DNA of 5,566 nucleotides from Patescibacteria group bacterium (GTDB lineage: Bacteria; Patescibacteriota; Andersenbacteria; UBA10190): contig JACZRJ010000041.1 of the NCBI GenBank assembly GCA_022574795.1, forward strand, positions 1 to 5,566, written 5' to 3'. A program made the translations under genes and the position numbers. Positions 1-5,566 of this stretch are shown piece after piece. Each line of letters starts with the position of its first letter. Position 1 is the stretch's first letter. The notes under the pieces are model-generated. The model was not told where the DNA came from. It saw only the letters and a list, made by a program, of their open reading frames with translations, and did not search any database.

Positions 1-2
1 AA

Positions 3-248
3 ATGTTCGATCAATTGGACCAGGAAGCCAATAAACGAGAGCAACATAACACTCGTCGATTGTATGCCCAGAACATGGATTTAGTGTCGTGCCCGAACGC
101 AGCCTTGGAGGATAACGATGACGCTTCCCCAAGGAAAACGTTATACCTACCACCAGATTTCGACCTGCTGCCGAAGAGTAAACGCGGATTTCGCTTACGT
201 TTTGCACGGCGCAAAAGTCGTGTCTGCCGTCCGTTCGCTCTAAAATAA
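3..248 (+). CDS. Unrecognised protein, probably the C-terminal part of a gene entering from the left edge
   Basis: I do not recognise this protein. Plus-strand frame 3 is open from the left edge to a TAA at 246-248, giving 81 residues from the first ATG. That ATG is only two bases into the window, so it may be an internal methionine of a longer gene; the preceding codon ends in AA and cannot be checked. The first half is acidic and polar, with a Glu-Asp-Asn-Asp-Asp run near residue 38. The second half has a Leu-Pro-Pro-Asp-Phe-Asp segment, then a strongly basic tail rich in Arg and Lys, which could bind nucleic acid (inference). No membrane segment or catalytic motif is visible. The strongest support is a plus-oriented intrinsic terminator starting 12 bases after the stop. 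An overlapping open frame on the minus strand is Ser/Arg/Leu-rich and looks like its shadow. Confidence 0.45.
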   Translation: MFDQLDQEANKREQHNTRRLYAQNMDLVSCPNAALEDNDDASPRKTLYLPPDFDLLPKSKRGFRLRFARRKSRVCRPFALK

Positions 249-259
249 ACAGTAACCAT

Positions 260-294
260 AGCGCTCACCCTACCATCAGGGTTGGCGCTTTTTT
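260..294 (+). terminator. Rho-independent terminator after the first gene
   Basis: The arms AGCGC (260-264) and GCGCT (285-289) pair perfectly. An inner stem of ACCCT (267-271) and AGGGT (278-282) continues the helix after a two-base irregularity that includes one G-U pair. The loop is six bases and a run of six T follows (289-294). The T run is on the plus side only, so it ends plus-strand transcription from the left and leaves just 25 bases before the uvrC start codon. Confidence 0.85.
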
Positions 295-319
295 AATTCT
301 CACTCATGCTAAAGCACAC

Positions 320-2158
320 ATGTCACTGATCACCCAACAACTAGCCACCATTGCCACTAAACCCGGCATCTACATGTTTAAGAACAAGCAGGATGACATC
401 TTGTATGTTGGCAAAGCCAAAAGCCTAAAAACCAGAGTGCGCTCGTACTTCCGTGATAAGGCCGACCTTGATCCCGCCAAGCGAGACATGATCCCAAAAA
501 TTACCACGATCGAAACTATTGTTGTTGACACCGAGAACGAGGCCCTCATCCTTGAAGCTAATCTCATTCGGCAACACCAGCCACCGTATAACGTCGTGCT
601 ACGCGACGACAAATACTACCTCTTCATTAAAGTAACCAAAGAGACCTTCCCCCGAGTCTTTCCGGTGCGGCGCCTGAGCCAAGATGGTGCTAAATACTTT
701 GGACCCTACTCTTCAGCTCGCTCCGTCCGCCAAACCCTGAAGCTGTTGCGACGTATTTTTCCTCACCGCGCGGAAAAAGAATCTCCCCGCGAGAAAATTT
801 TTCCTCATCCGCTCTTTGCTACTGCCAACCAGAAAGACTCAGCAAAGGACTACCAGAAAAATATTGATAATATAATCAGATTCCTCAAAGGTCAGCGCCA
901 AGAAATTAGCGCCACTCTGCAAGCGGGCATGAAGGAATCAGCCGACGCCAAAGCCTTTGAGCGAGCTGCCATCTTTCGTGATCAACTTAGTGCCATTCAG
1001 CGGCTCGAAGGTGATCAAAAAGTTAGATTGCCACACCATGAATCCTTCGATGTCATCAGCTTGGCCACCGATAGAACAAAAAGTGCGGCCAATATCTTCC
1101 AAATACGAGACGGAAAACTCCTATATAAAAATACCTTTTTGCTCAAGCATCGTCTGCACACTGGCAGACCTAACATCGTGCGACAGTTTCTGCTGCAGTA
1201 CTATCGTGATGCCCAAGACGTCCCCAAATTAATTCTGATACCCGACGCCCTGGCCGACCAAGCTTCCCTCGCCACCTGGATCAACACCAAAGCACCACCC
1301 CTCTTGATCGTCCCGAAACGCGGCAAGAAAAAGCAACTCTTAACCATGGGTGAACTCAACGCTCAGCAGCTCTTAACCAGTGAGCAAGCTTCTTTCGAGC
1401 GAGATAAGCGCGGCGAGCTAGCTATGGCCTCGCTGGCTAAGGCCTTAGGCCTCAACGATGCCCCGCTGCACCGAGTCGAAACCTATGACATCTCAAATAT
1501 TCAGGGAACCTTAGCCACCGGATCGATGGTTGTTTTCATCGATGGGCAACCGGCACCAAAACACTATCGAAAATTTCGCATTAAGCTGGGCGATACGCCG
1601 AACGATTACGCCATGCTGCAAGAAGTGCTCCAGCGCCGCTTCTCCAATCGACATACCGGTTGGCCCAAACCAGACCTGATCCTAATTGACGGGGGCAAAG
1701 GGCAACTCTCCGCCGCTAAAAAGATTCTCGATTCCGCTAAACTCTCTATTCCCGTTGCGGCTCTCGCCAAAAAAGAAGAAACACTGTTTATCAACGAGCG
1801 AACCACTGACCACAGCCGGCCAGCTCGCTCACCACAGCCCGACCAACAACCCAAGCAAACCTCGCCGACAAAATCAACAATCAAAGAAATACAACTAGCC
1901 TATGACGACGATGCCCTCTATTTGGTACAGCGAATGCGCGATGAAGCTCACCGCTTCACCATCACCTACCACCGCTCCCTGCGCAGCAAAAAAAGTTCTC
2001 GTTCAATCCTAGATGAAATCCCCGGCCTCGGTCCGAAAACAAAAAAACAGCTCTTAAGTACCTTTGGCTCCCTGAAAGCCATTAAAGCGGCCCCGCCTGA
2101 GCGCTTAGCGCAAACCATTGGAGCCGCCAAAGCACGCCAGCTGCTCGACTATCTGTAA
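320..2158 (+). CDS. uvrC: UvrC, excinuclease ABC subunit C
   Basis: UvrC joins the UvrB-DNA pre-incision complex in the cytoplasm and cuts the damaged strand on both sides of the lesion. The 612-residue length is normal. The N-terminal GIY-YIG nuclease (about 12-95) has Gly-Ile-Tyr at 16-18, Tyr-Val-Gly at 29-31, Arg39 and Glu74, matching E. coli Arg42 and Glu76 (3' incision). A UVR helix pair for UvrB contact lies near 205-232. The RNase H-like domain (5' incision) keeps Asp390, Asp429, Asp457 (in IDGGKGQL) and His544, matching E. coli Asp399, Asp438, Asp466 and His538. C-terminal helix-hairpin-helix motifs span about 563-610; the second is degenerate. Oddities: there is no cysteine anywhere, so the usual four-cysteine cluster after the nuclease domain is absent, and a Pro/Gln/Ser/Thr-rich insert lies at 494-521. 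ATG 320 is chosen because the GIY domain starts just after it; no Shine-Dalgarno is visible. Confidence 0.97.
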   Translation: MSLITQQLATIATKPGIYMFKNKQDDILYVGKAKSLKTRVRSYFRDKADLDPAKRDMIPKITTIETIVVDTENEALILEANLIRQHQPPYNVVLRDDKYYLFIKVTKETFPRVFPVRRLSQDGAKYFGPYSSARSVRQTLKLLRRIFPHRAEKESPREKIFPHPLFATANQKDSAKDYQKNIDNIIRFLKGQRQEISATLQAGMKESADAKAFERAAIFRDQLSAIQRLEGDQKVRLPHHESFDVISLATDRTKSAANIFQIRDGKLLYKNTFLLKHRLHTGRPNIVRQFLLQYYRDAQDVPKLILIPDALADQASLATWINTKAPPLLIVPKRGKKKQLLTMGELNAQQLLTSEQASFERDKRGELAMASLAKALGLNDAPLHRVETYDISNIQGTLATGSMVVFIDGQPAPKHYRKFRIKLGDTPNDYAMLQEVLQRRFSNRHTGWPKPDLILIDGGKGQLSAAKKILDSAKLSIPVAALAKKEETLFINERTTDHSRPARSPQPDQQPKQTSPTKSTIKEIQLAYDDDALYLVQRMRDEAHRFTITYHRSLRSKKSSRSILDEIPGLGPKTKKQLLSTFGSLKAIKAAPPERLAQTIGAAKARQLLDYL

Positions 2159-2285
2159 ATCCTGCCTAAAAAAATGAAACAGAAGCGAGCTCTGGTCAAG
2201 CATTGACTTAGGCCCTTGAGTTCCCTACCGTTGAGTGTTACAGCCTCACGCCAGCCGAAGCCTTATTTACTCACCTGATAATTCC
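2159..2285. other. Intergenic region between uvrC and secG
   Basis: This is the longest non-coding stretch in the window (127 bases). It has no GC-rich stem followed by a T run, so no intrinsic terminator for uvrC is visible. It contains a small perfect hairpin, GTCAA-GCA-TTGAC (2195-2207), and three TTGA(C/G)T hexamers at 2203, 2216 and 2231. It probably carries the promoter for the secG unit. Near its end GATAAT (2277-2282) resembles a -10 box but is too close to the secG ATG to serve it in the usual way. Confidence 0.5.
2203..2231 (+). promoter_or_regulatory. Weak candidate sigma70-type promoter for the secG unit
   Basis: TTGACT (2203-2208) matches five of six bases of the TTGACA -35 consensus. 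At 17 bases spacing lies TACCGT (2226-2231), which matches only three of six bases of TATAAT. The -35 half is also the right arm of a short hairpin (2195-2207). The location upstream of secG makes sense, but the -10 half is poor, so this is only a candidate. Confidence 0.22.
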
Positions 2286-2498
2286 ATGCTCGGACTCAAC
2301 ATTGCTCTCATCATCGTCAGTATTGGTCTGGTTGGGTCAATTCTGCTGCAATCTCGTTCAGCCGGTCTCGGTGGTGCCTTTGGCGGCAGCAGCGACGGTT
2401 TTCATGTTCGTCGCGGAAGTGAGAAGAGAATCTTTCAAATCAGCGTTGTTCTGTCCATTCTTTTTATGCTCATCGCCGCGGCGCACTTGTTTATCTAA
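2286..2498 (+). CDS. secG: SecG, preprotein translocase subunit
   Basis: SecG is the small inner-membrane subunit that associates with SecYE and assists SecA-driven protein export. The 70-residue product has the family's layout: a first membrane helix (about 3-20), a conserved cytoplasmic loop with Leu-Leu-Gln followed by Ala-Gly-Leu-Gly-Gly-Ala-Phe-Gly-Gly-Ser (about 21-36), an Arg-Arg-Gly-Ser-Glu-Lys segment before the second helix, and a second membrane helix (about 51-69). The length is short but normal for compact bacterial SecG. I start at ATG 2286 because it sits directly before the first helix. The in-frame GTG at 2235 would add 17 hydrophilic residues not expected in SecG. There is no Shine-Dalgarno upstream. 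It leads a unit with two membrane-anchored proteins, the first beginning about 18 bases after its stop. Confidence 0.93.
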   Translation: MLGLNIALIIVSIGLVGSILLQSRSAGLGGAFGGSSDGFHVRRGSEKRIFQISVVLSILFMLIAAAHLFI

Positions 2499-2516
2499 GT
2501 CATAAACCGCACCGCT

Positions 2517-3047
2517 TTGCTTCTCTTCCCCACAGTACGCCCCTCCTCTCTATCCCTCCATCAACTACCGATCATCATTATGCTGATCGCACTAGCTGGC
2601 GGAGGTGTCTTTCTTTTAGACCGAGCTGATTCCCAGGCCCGCGATACCACCCGCAAACATCATCTCGAAGATCTTGAAACCGCTCTCTTCTTTGCCCGAG
2701 AAAAAAATGGTACCTATCCCCCTTACCAGCAACCTACCTGGTGCGGTCTACTCAATGATCCGGCAAATGAGTTGGTGCATAAACAAGTCGAGCAAGCCCT
2801 GCGAGATCAAAATGCCAAATATGCCAACCAGGCCAAACCGTTTCCCACTGATCCTTCAGCCCTACAGAAGGGCTGGGATTACTTTTATTGGAAGCGCAGC
2901 CCCGCCATATTCGAGCTCTACGCCGTACTGGAAGCTGATGATAATAATGACCGCAACACCTTCTTGTGCAAGAATGCGCCAGGACTGTATTTCGACTATG
3001 GTCTCAGCTCAGTCTTAAGAGAAGACCGTCACACCTCTCGTCTATGA
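2517..3047 (+). CDS. Pseudopilin-like protein with one N-terminal membrane segment
   Basis: The exact family is uncertain, but the layout resembles type II secretion/type IV pseudopilins. There is a short N-terminal tail, a hydrophobic segment (about 17-35), then Asp-Ser-Gln-Ala-Arg-Asp and a charged helix with Leu-Glu-Asp-Leu-Glu-Thr-Ala-Leu, followed by Lys-Asn-Gly-Thr-Tyr-Pro-Pro (63-69). That last pattern is typical of the pilin helix-to-globular turn. A later Phe-Pro-Thr-Asp-Pro and a Tyr-Ala-Val-Leu-Glu strand also fit small pilin-like domains. Cys76 and Cys151 could form a disulfide outside the cell (inference). The classical Gly-Phe-Thr-Leu-Ile-Glu prepilin site is missing, so it may be a plain membrane-anchored protein. 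The start is unsure: TTG 2517 keeps the whole membrane segment, while the only ATG (2580) lies inside it. Its TGA overlaps the next gene's ATG, suggesting coupled translation. Confidence 0.72.
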   Translation: MLLFPTVRPSSLSLHQLPIIIMLIALAGGGVFLLDRADSQARDTTRKHHLEDLETALFFAREKNGTYPPYQQPTWCGLLNDPANELVHKQVEQALRDQNAKYANQAKPFPTDPSALQKGWDYFYWKRSPAIFELYAVLEADDNNDRNTFLCKNAPGLYFDYGLSSVLREDRHTSRL

Positions 3048-4789
3048 GAAACATGTCGTCTCTGCGCAGCACTCTCACCAACGCCTGGCGGCGCTTAAAA
3101 GCTCCCCACTGGGTCCGTCTGCTATTTATAAGCATGTCAACTATTGAACGAGTCTTGTTCGCCTGGTTAATAGTCCTCTTAATCAGTTCCGGAATCTGGA
3201 GCACTGTTAGCTATATTGGACGTAACACCGAACTAATCGCCCAGTCCGGCGGCGTCTACTTCGAAGCTGCTGTTGGACAACCACGGCACATCAATCCTAT
3301 CCTGGCCGGGGCCAACGATCTCGACGTTGATATAGCAGCACTAGTATACTCATCGCTCTTCCAGCTCGACGAGAACCTCGAGTTGCAAAAAGATTTAGCC
3401 ACGGAGTATTCCTTATCCGAAGATAACTTGGAATACACCATTGAGCTACGTCGCGATGTCCATTGGCATGATGGCGAACCCCTAACGGCTGCTGACGTTA
3501 TCTTTACCATCCGCAGTATCCAAACCCCTGATTACGCTTCCCCGCTCGCCACTGCTTTTCAAGGAGTCACCATAGAACAAATGGACGACTACACGGTTAA
3601 ATTCATCCTAAAACAGCCCTACGCCCCCTTCCTCACCAGCCTAACTGTTGGCATCGCGCCCCAGCACGTCTGGGAAAGTATTGCTCCCAAGAATGCGGCC
3701 TTAGCTGAACAAATGCTTAAGCCGGTTGGCTCCGGACCATTTCGTTTTTCTGAAATAAAAACTCGCCGCCGGACCGGTGACGTGACTGAGTTCAGGCTGG
3801 TCAGAAACAAGGCCTACTACGGTCAGCGACCATACCTCGATGAAATTGTCTTCTCTTTTTTCGACACCCATGATGACGCTGTGAGGGCCTTCACCTCTGG
3901 CAATGTTGATGGTGTTGGCTTCCTACCGTTGCAGCTGCTAGCCGACGTGGAGAACCGCCGCTCGCTGGTTACTCATCGTCTACTCCTTCCCCAATATTTT
4001 GGCTTGTTCTTCAATCAGCAAAATAATAGCGCCTTAGACGATGAAGGTGTCCGCAATGCGCTAGCCCAGGCTACTGACCGTACCGCCATTGTAGCCGAAG
4101 CCTTGGGCGGACAAGGTGAAGAGCTTCATCTGCCCATCCCACCCGGGGTCTTTGCTTTCAACAATGAACTGGAGCTACCCAGCTATGATCCAGAAGCGGC
4201 TCGTCAAAATCTCGAGGAGGCTGGTTGGCAGGATACTGATGGCGATGGCATCCGTGAGAAGGACGGCACCGCCCTACGCTTCACTATCACCACAACTGAC
4301 TGGCCCGAATACATTCGAACTGCTGAAGCCATTCAGCGCCAGTGGACCGCCATTGGTGTCGATGCCCAAATTGAACATGTCGGCGCCGGTACCATTCAAC
4401 AATCGATTATTAGACCACGAGATTATGACATCTTACTGTTCGGCCAAATTCTCTCTGCCCAACCAGATCCATACCCGTTTTGGCACTCCACCCAAACTCG
4501 TAGCCCAGGTCTAAACTTCGCCCTCTTTAAAAACCAAGAAGTTGATAAGTTACTCGAGGAAGCCAGAAAAACGATTGATATCGAGAAGCGCCGAGAACTG
4601 TACGGCGATTTCCAAGGATATATTTTAGACCTAAAACCAGCCCTTATTTTATACCGACCTTACTACCTCTTCGCGGCGACCAAAGATATCCGCGGCATTA
4701 CTGCACAATACGCAGCCCGCACTGCCGATCGCTTTAACGACATCGAAAAATGGCACAAGAACGTCAAGCGCGTCTGGAAATCAAAGTAG
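3044..4789 (+). CDS. Membrane-anchored family 5 solute-binding protein (DppA/OppA-like)
   Basis: This 581-residue protein matches the SBP_bac_5 family, which binds oligopeptides or other small ligands outside the membrane for ABC importers. A basic cytoplasmic tail (1-35) and one membrane segment (about 37-58) replace the usual lipoprotein signal; there is no cysteine and so no lipobox. The binding domain follows: Gly-Gly-Val-Tyr-Phe-Glu-Ala near 69, Ile-Asn-Pro-Ile-Leu (83-87), Val-Tyr-Ser-Ser-Leu-Phe (101-106), and the family signature around Trp-His-Asp-Gly-Glu-Pro-Leu-Thr-Ala-Ala-Asp-Val (141-152). Later come Pro-Val-Gly-Ser-Gly-Pro-Phe (227-233) and an Asp-Thr-Asp-Gly-Asp-Gly loop (397-402). 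ATG 3044 is chosen because it overlaps the upstream TGA as ATGA; an in-frame GTG at 2966 would overlap the upstream gene by 82 bases. ATG 3134 is an alternative start. No permease or ATPase gene is in the window, so the substrate and transport partner are unknown. Confidence 0.92.
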   Translation: MRNMSSLRSTLTNAWRRLKAPHWVRLLFISMSTIERVLFAWLIVLLISSGIWSTVSYIGRNTELIAQSGGVYFEAAVGQPRHINPILAGANDLDVDIAALVYSSLFQLDENLELQKDLATEYSLSEDNLEYTIELRRDVHWHDGEPLTAADVIFTIRSIQTPDYASPLATAFQGVTIEQMDDYTVKFILKQPYAPFLTSLTVGIAPQHVWESIAPKNAALAEQMLKPVGSGPFRFSEIKTRRRTGDVTEFRLVRNKAYYGQRPYLDEIVFSFFDTHDDAVRAFTSGNVDGVGFLPLQLLADVENRRSLVTHRLLLPQYFGLFFNQQNNSALDDEGVRNALAQATDRTAIVAEALGGQGEELHLPIPPGVFAFNNELELPSYDPEAARQNLEEAGWQDTDGDGIREKDGTALRFTITTTDWPEYIRTAEAIQRQWTAIGVDAQIEHVGAGTIQQSIIRPRDYDILLFGQILSAQPDPYPFWHSTQTRSPGLNFALFKNQEVDKLLEEARKTIDIEKRRELYGDFQGYILDLKPALILYRPYYLFAATKDIRGITAQYAARTADRFNDIEKWHKNVKRVWKSK

Positions 4790-4823
4790 GAAATATTTCA
4801 CACCCGCTGGTTTTTTCGTAGAC

Positions 4824-4834
4824 TATAGTGAGCT
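4824..4834 (+). promoter_or_regulatory. Candidate -10 box giving a leaderless isomerase mRNA
   Basis: TATAGT (4824-4829) matches five of six bases of TATAAT and is followed by five bases and then the ATG at 4835. This is the spacing expected when transcription begins at or next to the start codon. No good -35 lies at 16-18 bases; TTCACA (4797-4802) is a five-of-six match to TTGACA but is 21 bases away. No Shine-Dalgarno precedes the gene, which fits leaderless initiation. Confidence 0.42.
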
Positions 4835-5566
4835 ATGTCTAAAGAAATGCGCGAGGTAATCCTCAATCAACCTGAGCAGATCACCAAGTCACTGGAAACG
4901 AACAAAGCTGTCCGCGTTGAGGGCGACTATGACAGCCTGATCCTCTGCGGCATGGGTGGCAGCGGACATCCCGGAGACTTACTCAACGCCCTCGGGATTA
5001 CCACTCGACCTCTATACGTGCACCGAAATTATGACCTGCCACTTTCCTATTTGCGCCAACTGGGACTAAGCCGCCCCCTGATAATCACCAGTTCCTACTC
5101 GGGCAACACTGAGGAGGCGCTTTCAAGCTACCAGGCAGCGCAGCAGGCCAAATTGACCATCCTGGTTAGCACCTCCGGCGGTACCCTGGCTCAATGGGCT
5201 AAGCGGGATGGCGCTCCGTTAACACGCATCCAGTTCACTAACATGCAGCCTCGTCACACCCTGTTTGCCGCCTTCACTGGTATCTATATCGCCCTAGCCA
5301 ACAGCCAGCTAGCCACCAATATTACTGACGATCTCATCCGGGTAGCTAAAGTTCTACAAGAGAAAACTCCCGCCCTGGAAGCACCAGCCCAAGCTCTAGC
5401 CAAGCAGATGCAAGGAAAAATACCAGTACTATACGCCTCGGACAACCTCGGCTTTGCCGCCAAAAACTTCAAGATTCAAACGAATGAAAATGCTAAATAC
5501 CCGGCCTATTGGAACACCTTCCCCGAATTGAATCACAACGAACTGCTAGGCTTTAGTAAATTAAAA
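4835..5566 (+). CDS. Bifunctional phosphoglucose/phosphomannose isomerase, SIS family (3' end outside window)
   Basis: The frame runs 244 codons without a stop to the window end. The family interconverts glucose 6-phosphate and fructose 6-phosphate, and mannose 6-phosphate and fructose 6-phosphate, in the cytoplasm, feeding glycolysis and sugar-nucleotide synthesis. Two sugar-isomerase (SIS) folds are visible. The first has Gly-Met-Gly-Gly-Ser-Gly (39-44) and the phosphate-binding Ser-Tyr-Ser-Gly-Asn-Thr-Glu-Glu (87-94). The second begins near Val-Leu-Tyr-Ala-Ser-Asp (198-203). Glu218 (in Asn-Glu-Asn-Ala-Lys) and His234 (in Pro-Glu-Leu-Asn-His-Asn-Glu) are 16 residues apart, as are the catalytic Glu203 and His219 of the Pyrobaculum aerophilum enzyme; Arg140 may match its Arg135. 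Family members are about 300-350 residues, so some 60-100 are missing here. ATG 4835 fits the TATAGT spacing; ATG 4847 is an alternative. It lies 45 bases after the binding-protein stop and may have its own promoter. Confidence 0.93.
   Translation, partial: MSKEMREVILNQPEQITKSLETNKAVRVEGDYDSLILCGMGGSGHPGDLLNALGITTRPLYVHRNYDLPLSYLRQLGLSRPLIITSSYSGNTEEALSSYQAAQQAKLTILVSTSGGTLAQWAKRDGAPLTRIQFTNMQPRHTLFAAFTGIYIALANSQLATNITDDLIRVAKVLQEKTPALEAPAQALAKQMQGKIPVLYASDNLGFAAKNFKIQTNENAKYPAYWNTFPELNHNELLGFSKLK

Noticed and set aside
11..268. Minus-strand open frame of 85 codons opposite the first gene
   Set aside because: Its product is Ser/Arg/Leu-rich with no motif, and it begins inside the plus-strand terminator. 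The plus frame has a more natural composition and a terminator directly behind it.
957..1232. Long alternative frame inside uvrC on the same strand
   Set aside because: It lies wholly within uvrC, whose frame carries the family motifs; the same applies to other overlapping frames within uvrC and the binding-protein gene.
2174..2206. Ten-codon ATG frame after uvrC, rich in Lys and Arg
   Set aside because: It is too short, lacks a ribosome binding site and a regulatory context, and is expected by chance.
2277..2282. GATAAT as a -10 box for a leaderless secG mRNA
   Set aside because: It ends only three bases before the ATG, too close for transcription to begin at the start codon, and has no -35 partner.
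2235..2285. GTG-initiated N-terminal extension of SecG
   Set aside because: It adds 17 hydrophilic residues before a family that normally starts right at the first membrane helix; ATG 2286 fits better.
2496..2516. Possible SecG-pilin read-through fusion, since both genes share a frame
   Set aside because: A clear TAA separates them and no recoding signal is visible; the shared frame is probably coincidence.
2966..3043. GTG-initiated N-terminal extension of the binding protein
   Set aside because: It would overlap the well-supported upstream gene by 82 bases, whereas ATG 3044 forms a typical ATGA overlap.
3045..3047. UGA reassigned to glycine, as in some Patescibacteria lineages
   Set aside because: This TGA ends the pilin-like gene exactly where the next gene's ATG starts, and no in-frame TGA occurs within the conserved genes, so the standard code fits.
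4790..4816. Palindrome GAAATATTTC followed by a six-T run after the binding protein, considered as a terminator
   Set aside because: The palindrome is AT-rich with no loop and is separated from the T run by 11 unpaired bases; no GC stem abuts the Ts.

Overview
The window looks like ordinary chromosomal DNA from a bacterium. My best guess is a member of the Candidate Phyla Radiation (Patescibacteria). Four things support this: compact genes; a very short SecG; a membrane-anchored (non-lipoprotein) family 5 solute-binding protein directly downstream of secG; and a SIS-family phosphoglucose/phosphomannose isomerase next to it. Initiation regions carry almost no Shine-Dalgarno sequence, which also fits. 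The standard bacterial code works throughout, base composition is near balanced by eye, and all supported genes are on the plus strand. The lineage call is inference; no rRNA or other phylogenetic marker is present.

Layout. (1) 3-248: the end of an unrecognised gene, possibly starting before the window, followed at once by a good intrinsic terminator (260-294). (2) 320-2158: uvrC, the nucleotide-excision-repair incision nuclease, complete, with all the expected catalytic residues but no cysteine at all. (3) 2159-2285: a 127-base non-coding gap that probably holds the promoter of the next unit. (4) 2286-4789: a tight three-gene unit of secG, a pseudopilin-like membrane-anchored protein, and a membrane-anchored oligopeptide-type solute-binding protein. 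The last two are joined by an ATGA overlap. (5) 4835 to the window end: the first 244 codons of a bifunctional phosphoglucose/phosphomannose isomerase, with a TATAGT hexamer placed so that its mRNA could be leaderless.

How the genes relate. The secG unit is a cell-envelope cluster: a Sec translocon subunit is co-encoded with two proteins that each have one N-terminal membrane segment and an outward-facing domain, both probable Sec clients. No ABC permease or ATPase gene is in the window, so the transport partner of the binding protein is unknown. UvrC (DNA repair) and the isomerase (central sugar phosphates) appear to be independent flanking units.

I see no mobile element, CRISPR array, tRNA, rRNA or riboswitch. 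The most unusual points are the cysteine-free UvrC, the pseudopilin-like gene with no ATG suited to its membrane segment and no classical prepilin motif, and the general absence of Shine-Dalgarno sites. None of these shows that a new system is present.
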